From NCBI GenBank assembly GCA_002869565.1, contig PKUJ01000011.1:186001-250000 (forward strand): 64,000 bases of DNA, given 5' to 3'. This document shows, piece by piece, positions 45,593 to 54,287 of the stretch. Origin of the DNA: Arcobacter sp. (lineage in GTDB: Bacteria > Campylobacterota > Campylobacteria > Campylobacterales > Arcobacteraceae). The translations under genes were made by a program, and so were the position numbers. How positions within the stretch are numbered: the first letter of the stretch is position 1; every line of letters starts with the position of its first letter. Below the pieces are notes generated by a model that ran no database searches, was not told the DNA's origin, and worked only from the letters and a program-made list of their open reading frames with translations.

Positions 45593-46063
45593 TTAGAGAA
45601 TAAACCTTACTAATAATTCATATGTTCCTGCTGCTGCAATACCACCAGCAATACCTGCAATTACATCATCTCCCATAACTCCCCAACCACCTGGAACTTT
45701 TTCATCTATTTGTCCAATAATAGATGGTTTCCAAATATCAAAAAGTCTAAAGTATATAAAGGCTAATAATCCCATAATAATTATATTTTCAGAAGTTATT
45801 CCACAAATAGAAAGGGCAATCCACATTCCTGCAAGTTCATCTATTACAATCTCTTTTCCATCGTGTGCCCCAACTTCTTTCTCATAAATATCTATTTGTT
45901 TTACAGCTATTACTGTAATTAAAATTGATAGCATAAATAGTGTTGATACATGTACATATTGAAGTAAAGCAAGACCCATAAATAAAGCTACAAAACTTCC
46001 TACTGTACCTGGAGCTTTAGGACTAAGACCACTATAAAAAAGGGTTAAAAAAAGTTTTCTCAA
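45593..46063 (-). CDS. pgpA: Phosphatidylglycerophosphatase A
   Basis: PgpA removes phosphate from phosphatidylglycerophosphate to give phosphatidylglycerol. The 156-residue protein has four membrane segments and the family motifs LSPKAPGTVGSFVAL, KEIVIDELAGMWIAL with the acidic residues, FRLFDIWKPSIIG and GGWGVMGDDVIAGIAGG. Length is normal. It lies 10 bp after the HP1021-like regulator, in the same order as ispDF, regulator and pgpA near each other in C. jejuni. Confidence 0.94.
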   Translation of the reverse strand: MRKLFLTLFYSGLSPKAPGTVGSFVALFMGLALLQYVHVSTLFMLSILITVIAVKQIDIYEKEVGAHDGKEIVIDELAGMWIALSICGITSENIIIMGLLAFIYFRLFDIWKPSIIGQIDEKVPGGWGVMGDDVIAGIAGGIAAAGTYELLVRFIL

Positions 46064-46073
46064 AAGTTAGTCC

Positions 46074-46958
46074 TTATTTCTTTTTTTCAATACCAAGTTT
46101 TTTTCTCTTTTCCCAAAGAGATTTTCTTGAGATTCCTAATTTTTTACTAAGTTCTGTATCTGGATATTTAGATTGATAAGATATAACCATCATTTTTACA
46201 TAATCATTAATTGTCATGATATTATTTGTCATCATAATCGTATCACTTTTTTGAAATTCAACTTTTGCATAAGGAAAGTCTTCTTCTTTTTCAAGTGAAA
46301 CAAGAATACATTTTTTATCATCAATTAATTTGTTTAGATTCTCTTTTGAATTTTTCTTTAGACTATGATAATCTGTAAGATACAGAATTCCATGAAATTT
46401 TTCATTTACTTGTTTTTGCCAATTATCTGAGTTTAGTGAAATAAACTTCATTTGATAATCGAGTTTTCTAGCAAGTTCAAAAGCCAATTTATCAGCACTA
46501 ATTTGCGAATTAGTTTCGATTAAAATTGGAAAAGATGTAGGTAATACAGTTCCTGTTGTATCCACTTCGTCAAATTGAAAATTAAGATATTCTCTTAATG
46601 TATGAAGTTCTTTTCTAAGTGACTTACACTCTCTATAGTGATAGATTTTTCTTACAAGCTCATCCATAATAAATGGCTTCATAATATAATCTTTAGCACC
46701 TTCTTTAATTGGATCTGTTACTGTTTCATCTGATATATAAGAAACAAGAAGTAAAATAATAGAGTCATTATATCTTCGTATGATTGTTTTACAAAGAGCT
46801 CCTGGTAAAGAGGTGGATAAAAGAATAATATCATAGTCTTTAGTTAAGTTTTCAATGTTTGGTGTTTCAACAAAATCACAATTATGTCCATCATCTAAAA
46901 GTCTTGAAACAACTTTTTGTGCTAAATAAATTTCGCTTTCTATAATCAATATATTCAT
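46074..46958 (-). CDS. Atypical response regulator, HP1021/Cj1608-like
   Basis: A 294-residue protein with an N-terminal receiver fold and a C-terminal Fis-like helix-turn-helix (TELSKKLGISRKSLWEKRKKLGI). The receiver lacks the phospho-acceptor: the Asp position in LLSTSLPG is Ser48, and the acidic pocket is changed to ES. The Lys of YIMKPF is kept. This matches the HP1021/Cj1608 family, phosphorylation-independent regulators that bind oriC and respond to redox state. Four Cys residues (in HNCDF, ALCKT, ECKSL, KKCIL) may matter for that. Position next to ispDF and near pgpA supports orthology. Confidence 0.82.
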   Translation of the reverse strand: MNILIIESEIYLAQKVVSRLLDDGHNCDFVETPNIENLTKDYDIILLSTSLPGALCKTIIRRYNDSIILLLVSYISDETVTDPIKEGAKDYIMKPFIMDELVRKIYHYRECKSLRKELHTLREYLNFQFDEVDTTGTVLPTSFPILIETNSQISADKLAFELARKLDYQMKFISLNSDNWQKQVNEKFHGILYLTDYHSLKKNSKENLNKLIDDKKCILVSLEKEEDFPYAKVEFQKSDTIMMTNNIMTINDYVKMMVISYQSKYPDTELSKKLGISRKSLWEKRKKLGIEKKK

Positions 46959-48079
46959 TATCTTTTCCAGTTATAATATTTTAATGTAGCCACTGTTTGA
47001 ACAGCAACACCTTCAGCTCTACCAATAAAACCAAGCTTTTCTGCTGTTGTAGCTTTAATATTAACAAATTGTTTTTCCAAGTTTAAGAGTTTTGAAATTG
47101 TTGTTTTTATTTCATTTTTATATGGATTTATTTTTGGTTTTTGTGCGATTATTGTTAAATCAACATTAACAATTTCATATCCCACATTATATACGAAATG
47201 CACAATTTGTTCCAATAAAATTTTTGAATCTATATTTTGGTATTGTAAATCCGTATCAGGGAAAAATTCACCAATATCTCCAGCTCCAATGGCTCCTAAT
47301 AGGGCATCAATTAAGGAGTGAATTAAAACATCTCCATCACTATGCGCTTTAAACCCATATGGAACATCAATATTAATACCACCTAAAAACATCTTTTTAT
47401 TTTCTTCAAAAGGATGAATATCAAATCCTGTTCCTGTAAAGAAATTTTTAGAAGGTGCATTTATACACTCTATTGCTTCAATATCTTCTTCGAAAGTTAG
47501 CTTTTTACTTTTTAAACTTCCTTGAATATACTTAATAGTTCCTCCAATATTTTTTATTGCAGAACTATCATCTGTAAATTCAATATTTGTATTTAGAGCA
47601 TTTATTAAAATTTTAGTATTTGAAAGTTGAGGAGTTTGGATGAGTTTTACTTCATCTCTATTTATAGTTTCTTCTTTATAAATAACTGTATCACTTACAC
47701 TTAATGTGGGAACAATACAATTTGCTTCATCTTTAGCCGAGATTAAATTTTCAATTACTTCTTTTGGAATACAGGTTCTAGCAACATCTGTTACCATTAC
47801 ATACTCTGTACTTACCTCTTTTAAAGCATTTTTCATTGATTCTTGTCTTGTTTTTCCACCTTCTACAAAAGTATAATCATCCGTGAAATTTTTCATATAA
47901 TTTAATTCTTGTTTGTGGGCAGCAATAATAATCTTGTCAAAATTAGAATAATTTTTTAGTCGGTTTGTAACGAATAACCACAATGGAGAGTTGTCAGTTC
48001 TCAACCACTGTTTTTTTGCTTGAAGTGCGAATCTAGAAGAATTTCCAGCACATAATACTATAAGTGTAACATTTGACAA
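46958..48079 (-). CDS. ispDF: Bifunctional IspD/IspF isoprenoid enzyme
   Basis: A 373-residue fusion for two non-mevalonate steps. The N-terminal 205 residues are IspD (LCAGNSSRFALQAKKQW nucleotide loop, TDVARTCIP); residues from about 210 are IspF (FTGTGFDIHPFEE with the metal Asp-x-His, HSDGDVLIHSLIDALLGA, GDIGEFFPDTD, NVDLTII). IspD makes CDP-methylerythritol and IspF the cyclic diphosphate. The fusion is standard for Campylobacterota. It overlaps the regulator gene by one base. Confidence 0.96.
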   Translation of the reverse strand: MSNVTLIVLCAGNSSRFALQAKKQWLRTDNSPLWLFVTNRLKNYSNFDKIIIAAHKQELNYMKNFTDDYTFVEGGKTRQESMKNALKEVSTEYVMVTDVARTCIPKEVIENLISAKDEANCIVPTLSVSDTVIYKEETINRDEVKLIQTPQLSNTKILINALNTNIEFTDDSSAIKNIGGTIKYIQGSLKSKKLTFEEDIEAIECINAPSKNFFTGTGFDIHPFEENKKMFLGGINIDVPYGFKAHSDGDVLIHSLIDALLGAIGAGDIGEFFPDTDLQYQNIDSKILLEQIVHFVYNVGYEIVNVDLTIIAQKPKINPYKNEIKTTISKLLNLEKQFVNIKATTAEKLGFIGRAEGVAVQTVATLKYYNWKR

Positions 48080-48135
48080 AAAGACCCTTTGAGTAAAAAA
48101 GTTACATATTATACTTCAATGTAACTTATGAAACC

Positions 48136-48957
48136 TTAAAGATCATTTTCTAATTTAAATTTTATAGAATCGATTGATTGAAGTAAAGGTTCTGTATCAA
48201 GTCCGTATTCATTAGCTTTGTTAAGTGCTCTTTGAATATTTTGATCTGATAGAGGTTCTCTGATATCAGTTAAAATTTTAATGATTTCTAAAATTTGTGC
48301 TTTTTTAATATAATCTTTAGGACAAAGTTCTAAGTCCTCAACAAAGCCAATTGAGAAAATAAGATTGTGACTTAAATTCCAATGCTTAAAGATGTTTGCA
48401 GTAATTCTTGCACATGAAAATCCTATAAATTCTTTTTCAACACTTGAAATATTTTTATTAATTGCTAGTTGACTTTTAAATTCTTCAACTTGATCATTAT
48501 CATTTATAACTTCAGCAATTACAAATTTTCCTGTTTCTTGTAAAAATGCAGGTAAAAGTAAATCTTCTTTTAAATCAAAACTTATTTTTGAAACCCAAGT
48601 ATTTACTAAATTAGATGCTAAATTAGATGAGAATATAAAATCATCTGTTCCTACTCCATAAGCATTTAAATTTGTTTCCACCAAATTTTGAATAACAGAA
48701 CCTAATGCAATTGAAATTGTAAAATTAATACCTAATAGAGAAATTGCTCGACTTGGTGTTTCAACTTGACTCACGAAACCAAACATAGCAGAATTTGCAA
48801 CCCTTAATACAGTTGTAATAATAAGAGGATCTTTTTCAATAATTTTTAAAAGATCTAGAGGTTCCTTATTTGACATTTTTCTAAATTCTTCTAATTCTAA
48901 AACAGATTTAGGCAGGGGAGGTAAGGCATCAATCTTTTCAATTATTAGTTTTTTCAT
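48136..48957 (-). CDS. HDOD domain protein
   Basis: A 273-residue cytoplasmic protein with an HDOD domain at about residues 10-205: IDALPPLPKSVLELEEF, DPLIITTVLRVANSAMFG and SRAISLLGINFTISIALG are the typical opening. HDOD proteins are HD-domain relatives lacking the metal site, often acting as scaffolds in signalling or motility. It follows the unknown 309-residue gene by about 25 bp and probably shares its transcript. Confidence 0.85.
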   Translation of the reverse strand: MKKLIIEKIDALPPLPKSVLELEEFRKMSNKEPLDLLKIIEKDPLIITTVLRVANSAMFGFVSQVETPSRAISLLGINFTISIALGSVIQNLVETNLNAYGVGTDDFIFSSNLASNLVNTWVSKISFDLKEDLLLPAFLQETGKFVIAEVINDNDQVEEFKSQLAINKNISSVEKEFIGFSCARITANIFKHWNLSHNLIFSIGFVEDLELCPKDYIKKAQILEIIKILTDIREPLSDQNIQRALNKANEYGLDTEPLLQSIDSIKFKLENDL

Positions 48958-48981
48958 TTATTCCGTCCTGGTTTGATACAA

Positions 48982-49911
48982 TTATAGTTTTGATGTTAGT
49001 ATAATATCAATTAATTGTTTATACTCATCTGTATTAAGTTTTAATAATTTGATTTTATCATCAAATATATTATGATGACCATGGTTTTGTAAATAATTAG
49101 CACTTATTGTAAAACTTCCAATAAGTGAAGATTCAAAATCAAAAATTGTTTTTATTTTATTTGATTTATTTTTTTTTGAAATTTTTTGAAATAACTCTTT
49201 TATTTTTAGGAAATAAGAGTTTTGTAAATATGAAAAATTAGGTAGATAAAAATTTAATTTATGAACCATTTTTAGAAGTAAAAAAGATGCATTATTTATA
49301 AATAACATTTCTTCAATGGATTTTTTTATTGAAGTATTATTTCCAAAATTAGAATGATATGATAACTCATATCCATGTTGGATTCTTTCTAACTTCAAGA
49401 AATATTGCTCTAAAATATAATTAATATCTTTTTCTTTTGTCATGCTCTCTTGAATATGTGTGTAATAATATAGTTGTTGCCCAATAAGATTATTTAAAAC
49501 TTGTATCTCTTCTTTTTCGAAAGGTATAGTGAGTTTTAGCATATTATTTGATTCTTTTAAAATTTGAAATATAGTATTTATTAAAAATCTTTTTTCTTTA
49601 TTATAAGAAAATAAAATGCATAGTTTTGTAAATAATTCAACTATAAGTAAATAACACTTTAATTTTAAATCAAATGCTATTTTATCTTCAGAAAAGCTAT
49701 TTTTCAATTCATTCTCATAAAATCTAAAAAGCTTAGAAACTTCATTTAAATTATAGTTATTTTTATGATGAATAATAAAAGTATTGTTTAGTTTTAAATT
49801 ATTAATTATAGATAATAAATCTTCTTCTGAATTATTTTTATTGGCTTTTGGAGTCTTTATAGATTTTTTTGATGATTCGTATAATTTTTTTAAATAATTA
49901 TTATTTATCAT
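48982..49911 (-). CDS. Protein of unknown function upstream of the HDOD gene
   Basis: I chose the ATG at 49911, which has AGG six bases upstream, over the one at 49926. The product is 309 residues and I recognise no domain. It is almost all helix, rich in Lys, Asn, Leu and aromatic residues, with no signal peptide and no clear membrane span. Two long leucine-rich stretches in the middle suggest a helical bundle. It is followed after about 25 bp by the HDOD gene, so a joint regulatory role is possible. Base composition is even more AT-rich than its neighbours. Confidence 0.6.
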   Translation of the reverse strand: MINNNYLKKLYESSKKSIKTPKANKNNSEEDLLSIINNLKLNNTFIIHHKNNYNLNEVSKLFRFYENELKNSFSEDKIAFDLKLKCYLLIVELFTKLCILFSYNKEKRFLINTIFQILKESNNMLKLTIPFEKEEIQVLNNLIGQQLYYYTHIQESMTKEKDINYILEQYFLKLERIQHGYELSYHSNFGNNTSIKKSIEEMLFINNASFLLLKMVHKLNFYLPNFSYLQNSYFLKIKELFQKISKKNKSNKIKTIFDFESSLIGSFTISANYLQNHGHHNIFDDKIKLLKLNTDEYKQLIDIILTSKL

Positions 49912-49987
49912 AAGCAACCTATTCATGAGATAAGTACAATTATATAGAAAGACAACTTATATACGTAATAAATTAAAATTAATGAAA

Positions 49988-50033
49988 TTAATTAAGTTTA
50001 TATAAATGATGAATGCCTGTGGCACTTAATTAA
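49988..50033. repeat. Inverted repeat downstream of thiD's neighbour
   Basis: TTAATTAAGT (49988-49997) and ACTTAATTAA (50024-50033) are exact reverse complements, with an inner TGCC/GGCA hairpin (50014-50024). It lies in the 148-bp gap upstream of the unknown gene and downstream of thiD; no long T-run follows. Confidence 0.5.
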
Positions 50034-50059
50034 AAAGTAATTTATTCATTATCATTTTT

Positions 50060-50884
50060 TTAATATTTGGCATTTTTTTTCTTTAAGGAGTATGCCCAAT
50101 GATTTGTTGGACCGTGACCAGAACCAATATTTAAAGGGTTACTAATAGCGGCACTTATATACTCTTTTGCTAAAATGATACTTTGTTTTATACTTTTCCC
50201 ACGTGCTAGTTCTGCAGTTATGCAAGCACTAAAAGTACAACCAGTTCCATGTGTTTGAAGAGTATCAAATTTAGGAGAGCGTAAAGTAAACTCTTCATCT
50301 TGAGTAAATACCCAATCTTCACAAATTTCGCTTGTTATATTATTTGTATTACCAGCTTTTATAACTACGACTTTAGCACCCATTTTTTGTAATATTAAAG
50401 CTGCTTCTTTTGCACTTTGTTTATCTGTTATATTTATATTTGTTAAAGCTTTTGCCTCATGTAGATTTGGCGTTATTACATAACAAAGTGGTATAAGTTC
50501 ATCTTTTATAGCCTTTATTGCGTTTTGTTCTAAAAGTCCTACTCCACCTTTTGTTATCATTACTGGGTCTAAAACAAAATATCCAAAATCATACTCTTGA
50601 ATACTTTCTGCTACACATTTTATGAGTTCACGACTTCCTAACATACCTATTTTAAAAGCTTTGATAGTAAAATCATCAGCAATAGCTTTTAGCTGTAATT
50701 GCACAGTTTGTAGTGGTATTGGGTGTATATCAAAAACACCTGTTGTATTTTGTGCAGTAATTGCTGTAATTGCAGTTGTTCCAAAAACACCTCTTTCTTG
50801 GAAGGTCTTTAAATCTGCTTGAATTCCAGCTCCACCCCCACTATCTGAACCTGCTATACTTAAAGCTTGTGCTATCTTACTCAT
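50060..50884 (-). CDS. thiD: Hydroxymethylpyrimidine/phosphomethylpyrimidine kinase
   Basis: ThiD phosphorylates HMP twice for thiamine synthesis. The 274-residue ribokinase-fold protein has ALSIAGSDSGGGAGIQADLKTF, GVFGTTAITAITAQNT, DPVMITKGG, ITPNLHEAKALT, VVIKAGN and TLQTHGTGCTFSACITAELARG with the catalytic-type Asp region shifted to the usual GTGC loop. It ends the operon tenA-thiY-thiM-thiD, 11 bp after thiM. Confidence 0.96.
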   Translation of the reverse strand: MSKIAQALSIAGSDSGGGAGIQADLKTFQERGVFGTTAITAITAQNTTGVFDIHPIPLQTVQLQLKAIADDFTIKAFKIGMLGSRELIKCVAESIQEYDFGYFVLDPVMITKGGVGLLEQNAIKAIKDELIPLCYVITPNLHEAKALTNINITDKQSAKEAALILQKMGAKVVVIKAGNTNNITSEICEDWVFTQDEEFTLRSPKFDTLQTHGTGCTFSACITAELARGKSIKQSIILAKEYISAAISNPLNIGSGHGPTNHWAYSLKKKNAKY

Positions 50885-50895
50885 GATTTGTCCTT

Positions 50896-51690
50896 TTATT
50901 CAAAACTTATATTGGCATATCTTTCTACAATTTCATCATCTATTTTTGCCAAACTATCAAGTAGGCCAATATAAAACTGACCCGTTTGAGTACTTTCTAG
51001 ATTTTCTTGTACAATTTGTCCTGCAATGGCATAAGCGGTACAAGCATTTACTGTAAGCTCAAAACTATTTTCACTTAAAGTTAAAAATGCTCCACAAACT
51101 GCACTTAAAAGACAACCAGAACCTGTAATTTTTGGGAAAAGGTGTGTTCCATTGACTATTTTTGCTACTTTTATTCCATCACTCACATAATCAATCTCTC
51201 CACTAATAGCAACGATACAATTATGTTTTATAGCTACATCTTTAGCTATTTGTGATAAATTTGCTTTTCCTGTACCTGCATCAACCCCTTTTGCACTCCA
51301 ATTTACGTGAGCAAGGTGCGCAATTTCTCCTGCATTTCCCCTAATTAAATCAAATTTTATTTCATGTAGAAGAGTTTGTACACTTTCTTGTCTAAATGTT
51401 GTAGCACCAACACCAACAGGATCTAGTACTACGGGTGTGTTGTTTTTATTTGCACTTTTTCCAGCTTTAATCATTGCTTTTACTTGGGCTTCGGTTAGTG
51501 TCCCTATATTTATAACTAATGCTTGACAAATAGCTGGCAACTCATCCATCTCTTCAATGGCACTTGACATAATAGGTGAAGCACCAATACTTAATAAGCC
51601 ATTTGCTACATAGTTAGCTACAACTATATTTGTAATATTATGTATTAATGGACTTTGTTCTCTTAACTTTTTTAGATAATTTGATTGCAT
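50896..51690 (-). CDS. thiM: Hydroxyethylthiazole kinase
   Basis: ThiM phosphorylates the thiazole alcohol, a salvage step in thiamine synthesis. The 264-residue protein shows LIHNITNIVVANYVANGLLSIGASPIMSS, NIGTLTEAQV, VVLDPVGVGATTFR, DLIRGNAGEIAHLA and ITGSGCLLSAVCGAFL with the catalytic Cys. Length is typical. It lies 11 bp before thiD and 9 bp after the substrate-binding protein, within the riboswitch-controlled operon. Confidence 0.96.
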   Translation of the reverse strand: MQSNYLKKLREQSPLIHNITNIVVANYVANGLLSIGASPIMSSAIEEMDELPAICQALVINIGTLTEAQVKAMIKAGKSANKNNTPVVLDPVGVGATTFRQESVQTLLHEIKFDLIRGNAGEIAHLAHVNWSAKGVDAGTGKANLSQIAKDVAIKHNCIVAISGEIDYVSDGIKVAKIVNGTHLFPKITGSGCLLSAVCGAFLTLSENSFELTVNACTAYAIAGQIVQENLESTQTGQFYIGLLDSLAKIDDEIVERYANISFE

Positions 51691-51699
51691 CGGTTATCT

Positions 51700-52647
51700 T
51701 TATTTTAATATTTCTTGAGCATATTCATCTAAATTTGGCAAAGTTTTGATAAGTTTGTTTTGCTTCATAAATTCAGCCATCTGATTATAAACATCTTTAT
51801 CAAATATAGCAGGATTTTGTGCAAGATAAGGTAATGTGTCACTCCAAGCAAGACGATTCAGCTCATTATTTAACTCTTTTGGTTTATAGCTTACAAAAGC
51901 TTCCCAAGATTTTTTAGGATTTTCTTTTAAATATTTTGTAGCTTCTTGTAAAGATTTTACAAAGTTTATGTATTTTTTAGAAGAGGCATTATCTTTGTTT
52001 GCTACAACTATAAGTTCATCGTATTTTGGAACTCCATAGTTTTCAGGGAAAAATGCTTTTCCTTCATGCTTCTCTAATTTTAATTGATTTAATTCAAAGT
52101 TTCTAAAAGCTCCTATTACTGCATCAACTTTTTTACTCATTAAAGAAGGAGATAATGACCAATTTACATTTATAAGTTCCACATCTTTTGCAGATAAATT
52201 TACTGATTTTAACATAGAGTCTAATAATGCTGTTTCAAATCCACTTACAGAATATCCTATTTTTTTACCTTTTAAATCTTCTATGTTATTTATATCACCA
52301 TTTTTTAACACTACTAAGCTATTAAGTGGAGAGTTTATAAGTGTAGCTATTCTAACTAATGGCAAACCTTCGGCTACTTGCATTTGAAGTTGAGGTTGAT
52401 AATCTACTGCTAAATCAGCTTTTTTTGCAGCCACTAGTTTTGGTGGCATAGATGGATCCGCTGGTTCGATAATTTCTACTTCAAGATTATTCTTTTCAAA
52501 GAAACCTTTTTGTTGTGCAATTATAATTGCAGCATGGTCTGGATTTACAAACCAGTCTAAAAGTAAACTTACTTTTTCTTTATCTGCAAAAGCAGTTGAA
52601 CTTAAAAGTATTAAACTAAGTGTTATTTTTGATATTATTTTTTTCAT
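51700..52647 (-). CDS. thiY: ABC substrate-binding protein, thiamine-precursor type (ThiY-like)
   Basis: A 315-residue periplasmic protein with a signal peptide of 21 residues (ending in STAFA). The mature part has the NMT1/THI5-like fold: VSLLLDWFVNPDHAAIIIAQQKGFFEKNNLEVEIIEPADPS, YQPQLQMQVAEGLPLVRIATL and LKGKKIGYSVSGFE. Such proteins bind HMP or its aminopyrimidine precursor. It lies between tenA and thiM under the TPP riboswitch, and permease and ATPase genes lie just upstream, so together they form an importer for a thiamine precursor. The ligand is inferred. Confidence 0.88.
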   Translation of the reverse strand: MKKIISKITLSLILLSSTAFADKEKVSLLLDWFVNPDHAAIIIAQQKGFFEKNNLEVEIIEPADPSMPPKLVAAKKADLAVDYQPQLQMQVAEGLPLVRIATLINSPLNSLVVLKNGDINNIEDLKGKKIGYSVSGFETALLDSMLKSVNLSAKDVELINVNWSLSPSLMSKKVDAVIGAFRNFELNQLKLEKHEGKAFFPENYGVPKYDELIVVANKDNASSKKYINFVKSLQEATKYLKENPKKSWEAFVSYKPKELNNELNRLAWSDTLPYLAQNPAIFDKDVYNQMAEFMKQNKLIKTLPNLDEYAQEILK

Positions 52648-52663
52648 ATTTTCCCTTTGTTAT

Positions 52664-53317
52664 TTATGATAGGTCTAAACCCATTTGCCAAAAAGATATT
52701 TCCATTCTGGTTGCTGTTGTGAAAATATCTTGTATTTTTTCCATTTGTATTTTTGATAAGTTTTTACAGAGTTCTTCAAAAAAATGTGTTGCGTCATTTG
52801 CAGAGTCTTGATACTCTTTTGAAGAATACATATTTATCCAAGATTGATATGGGTTGTTTGTTACGCTTAAATTATTTTGAGTGATGAAGTCTGCAACTTT
52901 AGCGTAACCTAGAAAACAAGGTATTAACCCTGCATAAAGCTCTGTTAAACCTCCACTTAACCCACAATCAAGCACATATCTAGTGTACGCAATACAAGCG
53001 GGTGATTCTTTTTGTTCATAGAGTAAATTTTCATCTATTTTAAACTCTTTGCAATAGTTTATGTGTAGTTGAATTTCATCTAATATGGAATTTAAAGCTT
53101 GCCTTGAAAAATTCATTTGTTCAAAATTCTCACTTTTGTACATAGCAAGTGCAAAAGCACGACTATAATGAAATAGATAAATATAATCTTGTTTTAAATA
53201 ATGTTGAAAATTTTCAAGTTTTAGTGTTCCTTGAGCTAATTCTTGTACAAATTCATGTTTGATATAATTATCCCAATATGGTTGAGAATTTTTGATAAGT
53301 TCTTGAGTAATAGTCAT
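52664..53317 (-). CDS. tenA: Thiaminase II / aminopyrimidine aminohydrolase
   Basis: TenA hydrolyses the amino group of base-degraded thiamine pyrimidine so that HMP can be salvaged. The 217-residue all-helical protein has YIKHEFVQELAQGTL, YLKQDYIYLFHYSRAFALA, and GLIPCFLGYAKVAD with the catalytic Cys, then YQSWINMYSSKEY and a C-terminal Phe/Glu helix. AAAGGAGAG precedes the ATG. It is the first gene after the TPP riboswitch and pairs functionally with the ThiY-like importer. Confidence 0.94.
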   Translation of the reverse strand: MTITQELIKNSQPYWDNYIKHEFVQELAQGTLKLENFQHYLKQDYIYLFHYSRAFALAMYKSENFEQMNFSRQALNSILDEIQLHINYCKEFKIDENLLYEQKESPACIAYTRYVLDCGLSGGLTELYAGLIPCFLGYAKVADFITQNNLSVTNNPYQSWINMYSSKEYQDSANDATHFFEELCKNLSKIQMEKIQDIFTTATRMEISFWQMGLDLS

Positions 53318-53413
53318 GACTCTCCTTTAAATTCTTAACTATAAGAAGAGAAGAGTTTATCTTAAAATAAAGATAGACAAAACTTGAAGTATAAAAATAC
53401 ATTTGCAAAAACA

Positions 53414-53495
53414 AATCCCTACGCTAGAATTACCTAGATCAGGTCCAGTGGTCGAAGTTCAAAACTTCCTCTCAGCCTATATATAAGCTCCCTAT
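53414..53495 (-). promoter_or_regulatory. TPP riboswitch (THI element)
   Basis: On the minus strand the conserved blocks occur in order: AGGGAGC, GGCTGAGAGG, a variable P3 hairpin (AAGTTTTGAACTT), GACC, then ACCTGATCTAGGTAAT and TAGCGTAGGGA. These are the diagnostic THI-box segments binding thiamine pyrophosphate. It lies about 100 bases before tenA. Weak hairpins (ATTTG/CAAAT, and TATCTT/AAGATA) follow before the tenA ribosome site. It is downstream of the permease gene, so only tenA-thiY-thiM-thiD should respond. Confidence 0.95.
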
Positions 53496-53540
53496 ACATT
53501 AAGAAAATAAATCTTATCAGAAAAAAAAATTTAAGTCAAT

Positions 53541-54287
53541 TTAATGTAAATGAGAAGCCCAAGGTATAAATTTTTTTGTTAGAAAATCTGTTAAAAAATA
53601 AATACCTAAAGTGATTACTACTAGTATAAAAAGTGCAGAAAACATCAAATCTATTTGCATTCTTGCATTTGCATGTAACATAAGATAACCAAGTCCTTTT
53701 GATGAACCAACCCATTCACCAATAACTGCACCAATAGGTGCTATGCAAACTGCAATTTTAAGCCCTGAGGCAAGGGAAGGTAAACTTGCTTTAAATCGTA
53801 CTTTAAATAAGGTTTGTAAAGGTGTTAGTTTATATGTATATGCAAGTTGTAGCCACTGTTTGGGTGTATTTTTAAGTCCATCATAACAAGCCGTAGTTAT
53901 AGGAAAATATATAATAATCACTGTCATAACTATTTTTGAAGCCATACCATACCCAAACCATAAAACTAAAAGTGGAGCTATGGCAAATACAGGAATTGCT
54001 TGAGAGATTACAAGTATTGGAAGTAAATATTTCTCGATTTTTTTAAAATAAAGTAAGGTAAAAGCTGAACCTAGACCAAAAATACAACCGATGATTAGTC
54101 CTATTATTATTTCTAAAAGTGTCGTTTGTGTATGTTCCCAAAGTAAGCTGTATTGATTTATTAGTTGAAAAAACACATCTTTTGGTTTTGGCAGAATATA
54201 ATGTGGTAAATCAAAAATCACAATAACACTTTGCCACAAAACAAATAAAAATATAATAGGAAGTAATACTTTTAAAAACTTTTTCAT
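53541..54287 (-). CDS. thiX: ABC transporter permease (ThiX-like)
   Basis: A 248-residue membrane protein with about six helices and the EAA-loop pattern of importer permeases (AYTYKLTPLQTLFKVRFKASLPSLASGLKIAV). It belongs to the SsuC/TauC/ThiX-type branch (ALAPLLVLWFGYGMASK-like segment as FAIAPLLVLWFGYG). It overlaps the ATPase gene by 4 bp. With the ThiY-like binding protein downstream, it probably carries a thiamine precursor inward. The riboswitch lies after this gene, so it seems to be transcribed from its own upstream promoter. Confidence 0.9.
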   Translation of the reverse strand: MKKFLKVLLPIIFLFVLWQSVIVIFDLPHYILPKPKDVFFQLINQYSLLWEHTQTTLLEIIIGLIIGCIFGLGSAFTLLYFKKIEKYLLPILVISQAIPVFAIAPLLVLWFGYGMASKIVMTVIIIYFPITTACYDGLKNTPKQWLQLAYTYKLTPLQTLFKVRFKASLPSLASGLKIAVCIAPIGAVIGEWVGSSKGLGYLMLHANARMQIDLMFSALFILVVITLGIYFLTDFLTKKFIPWASHLH

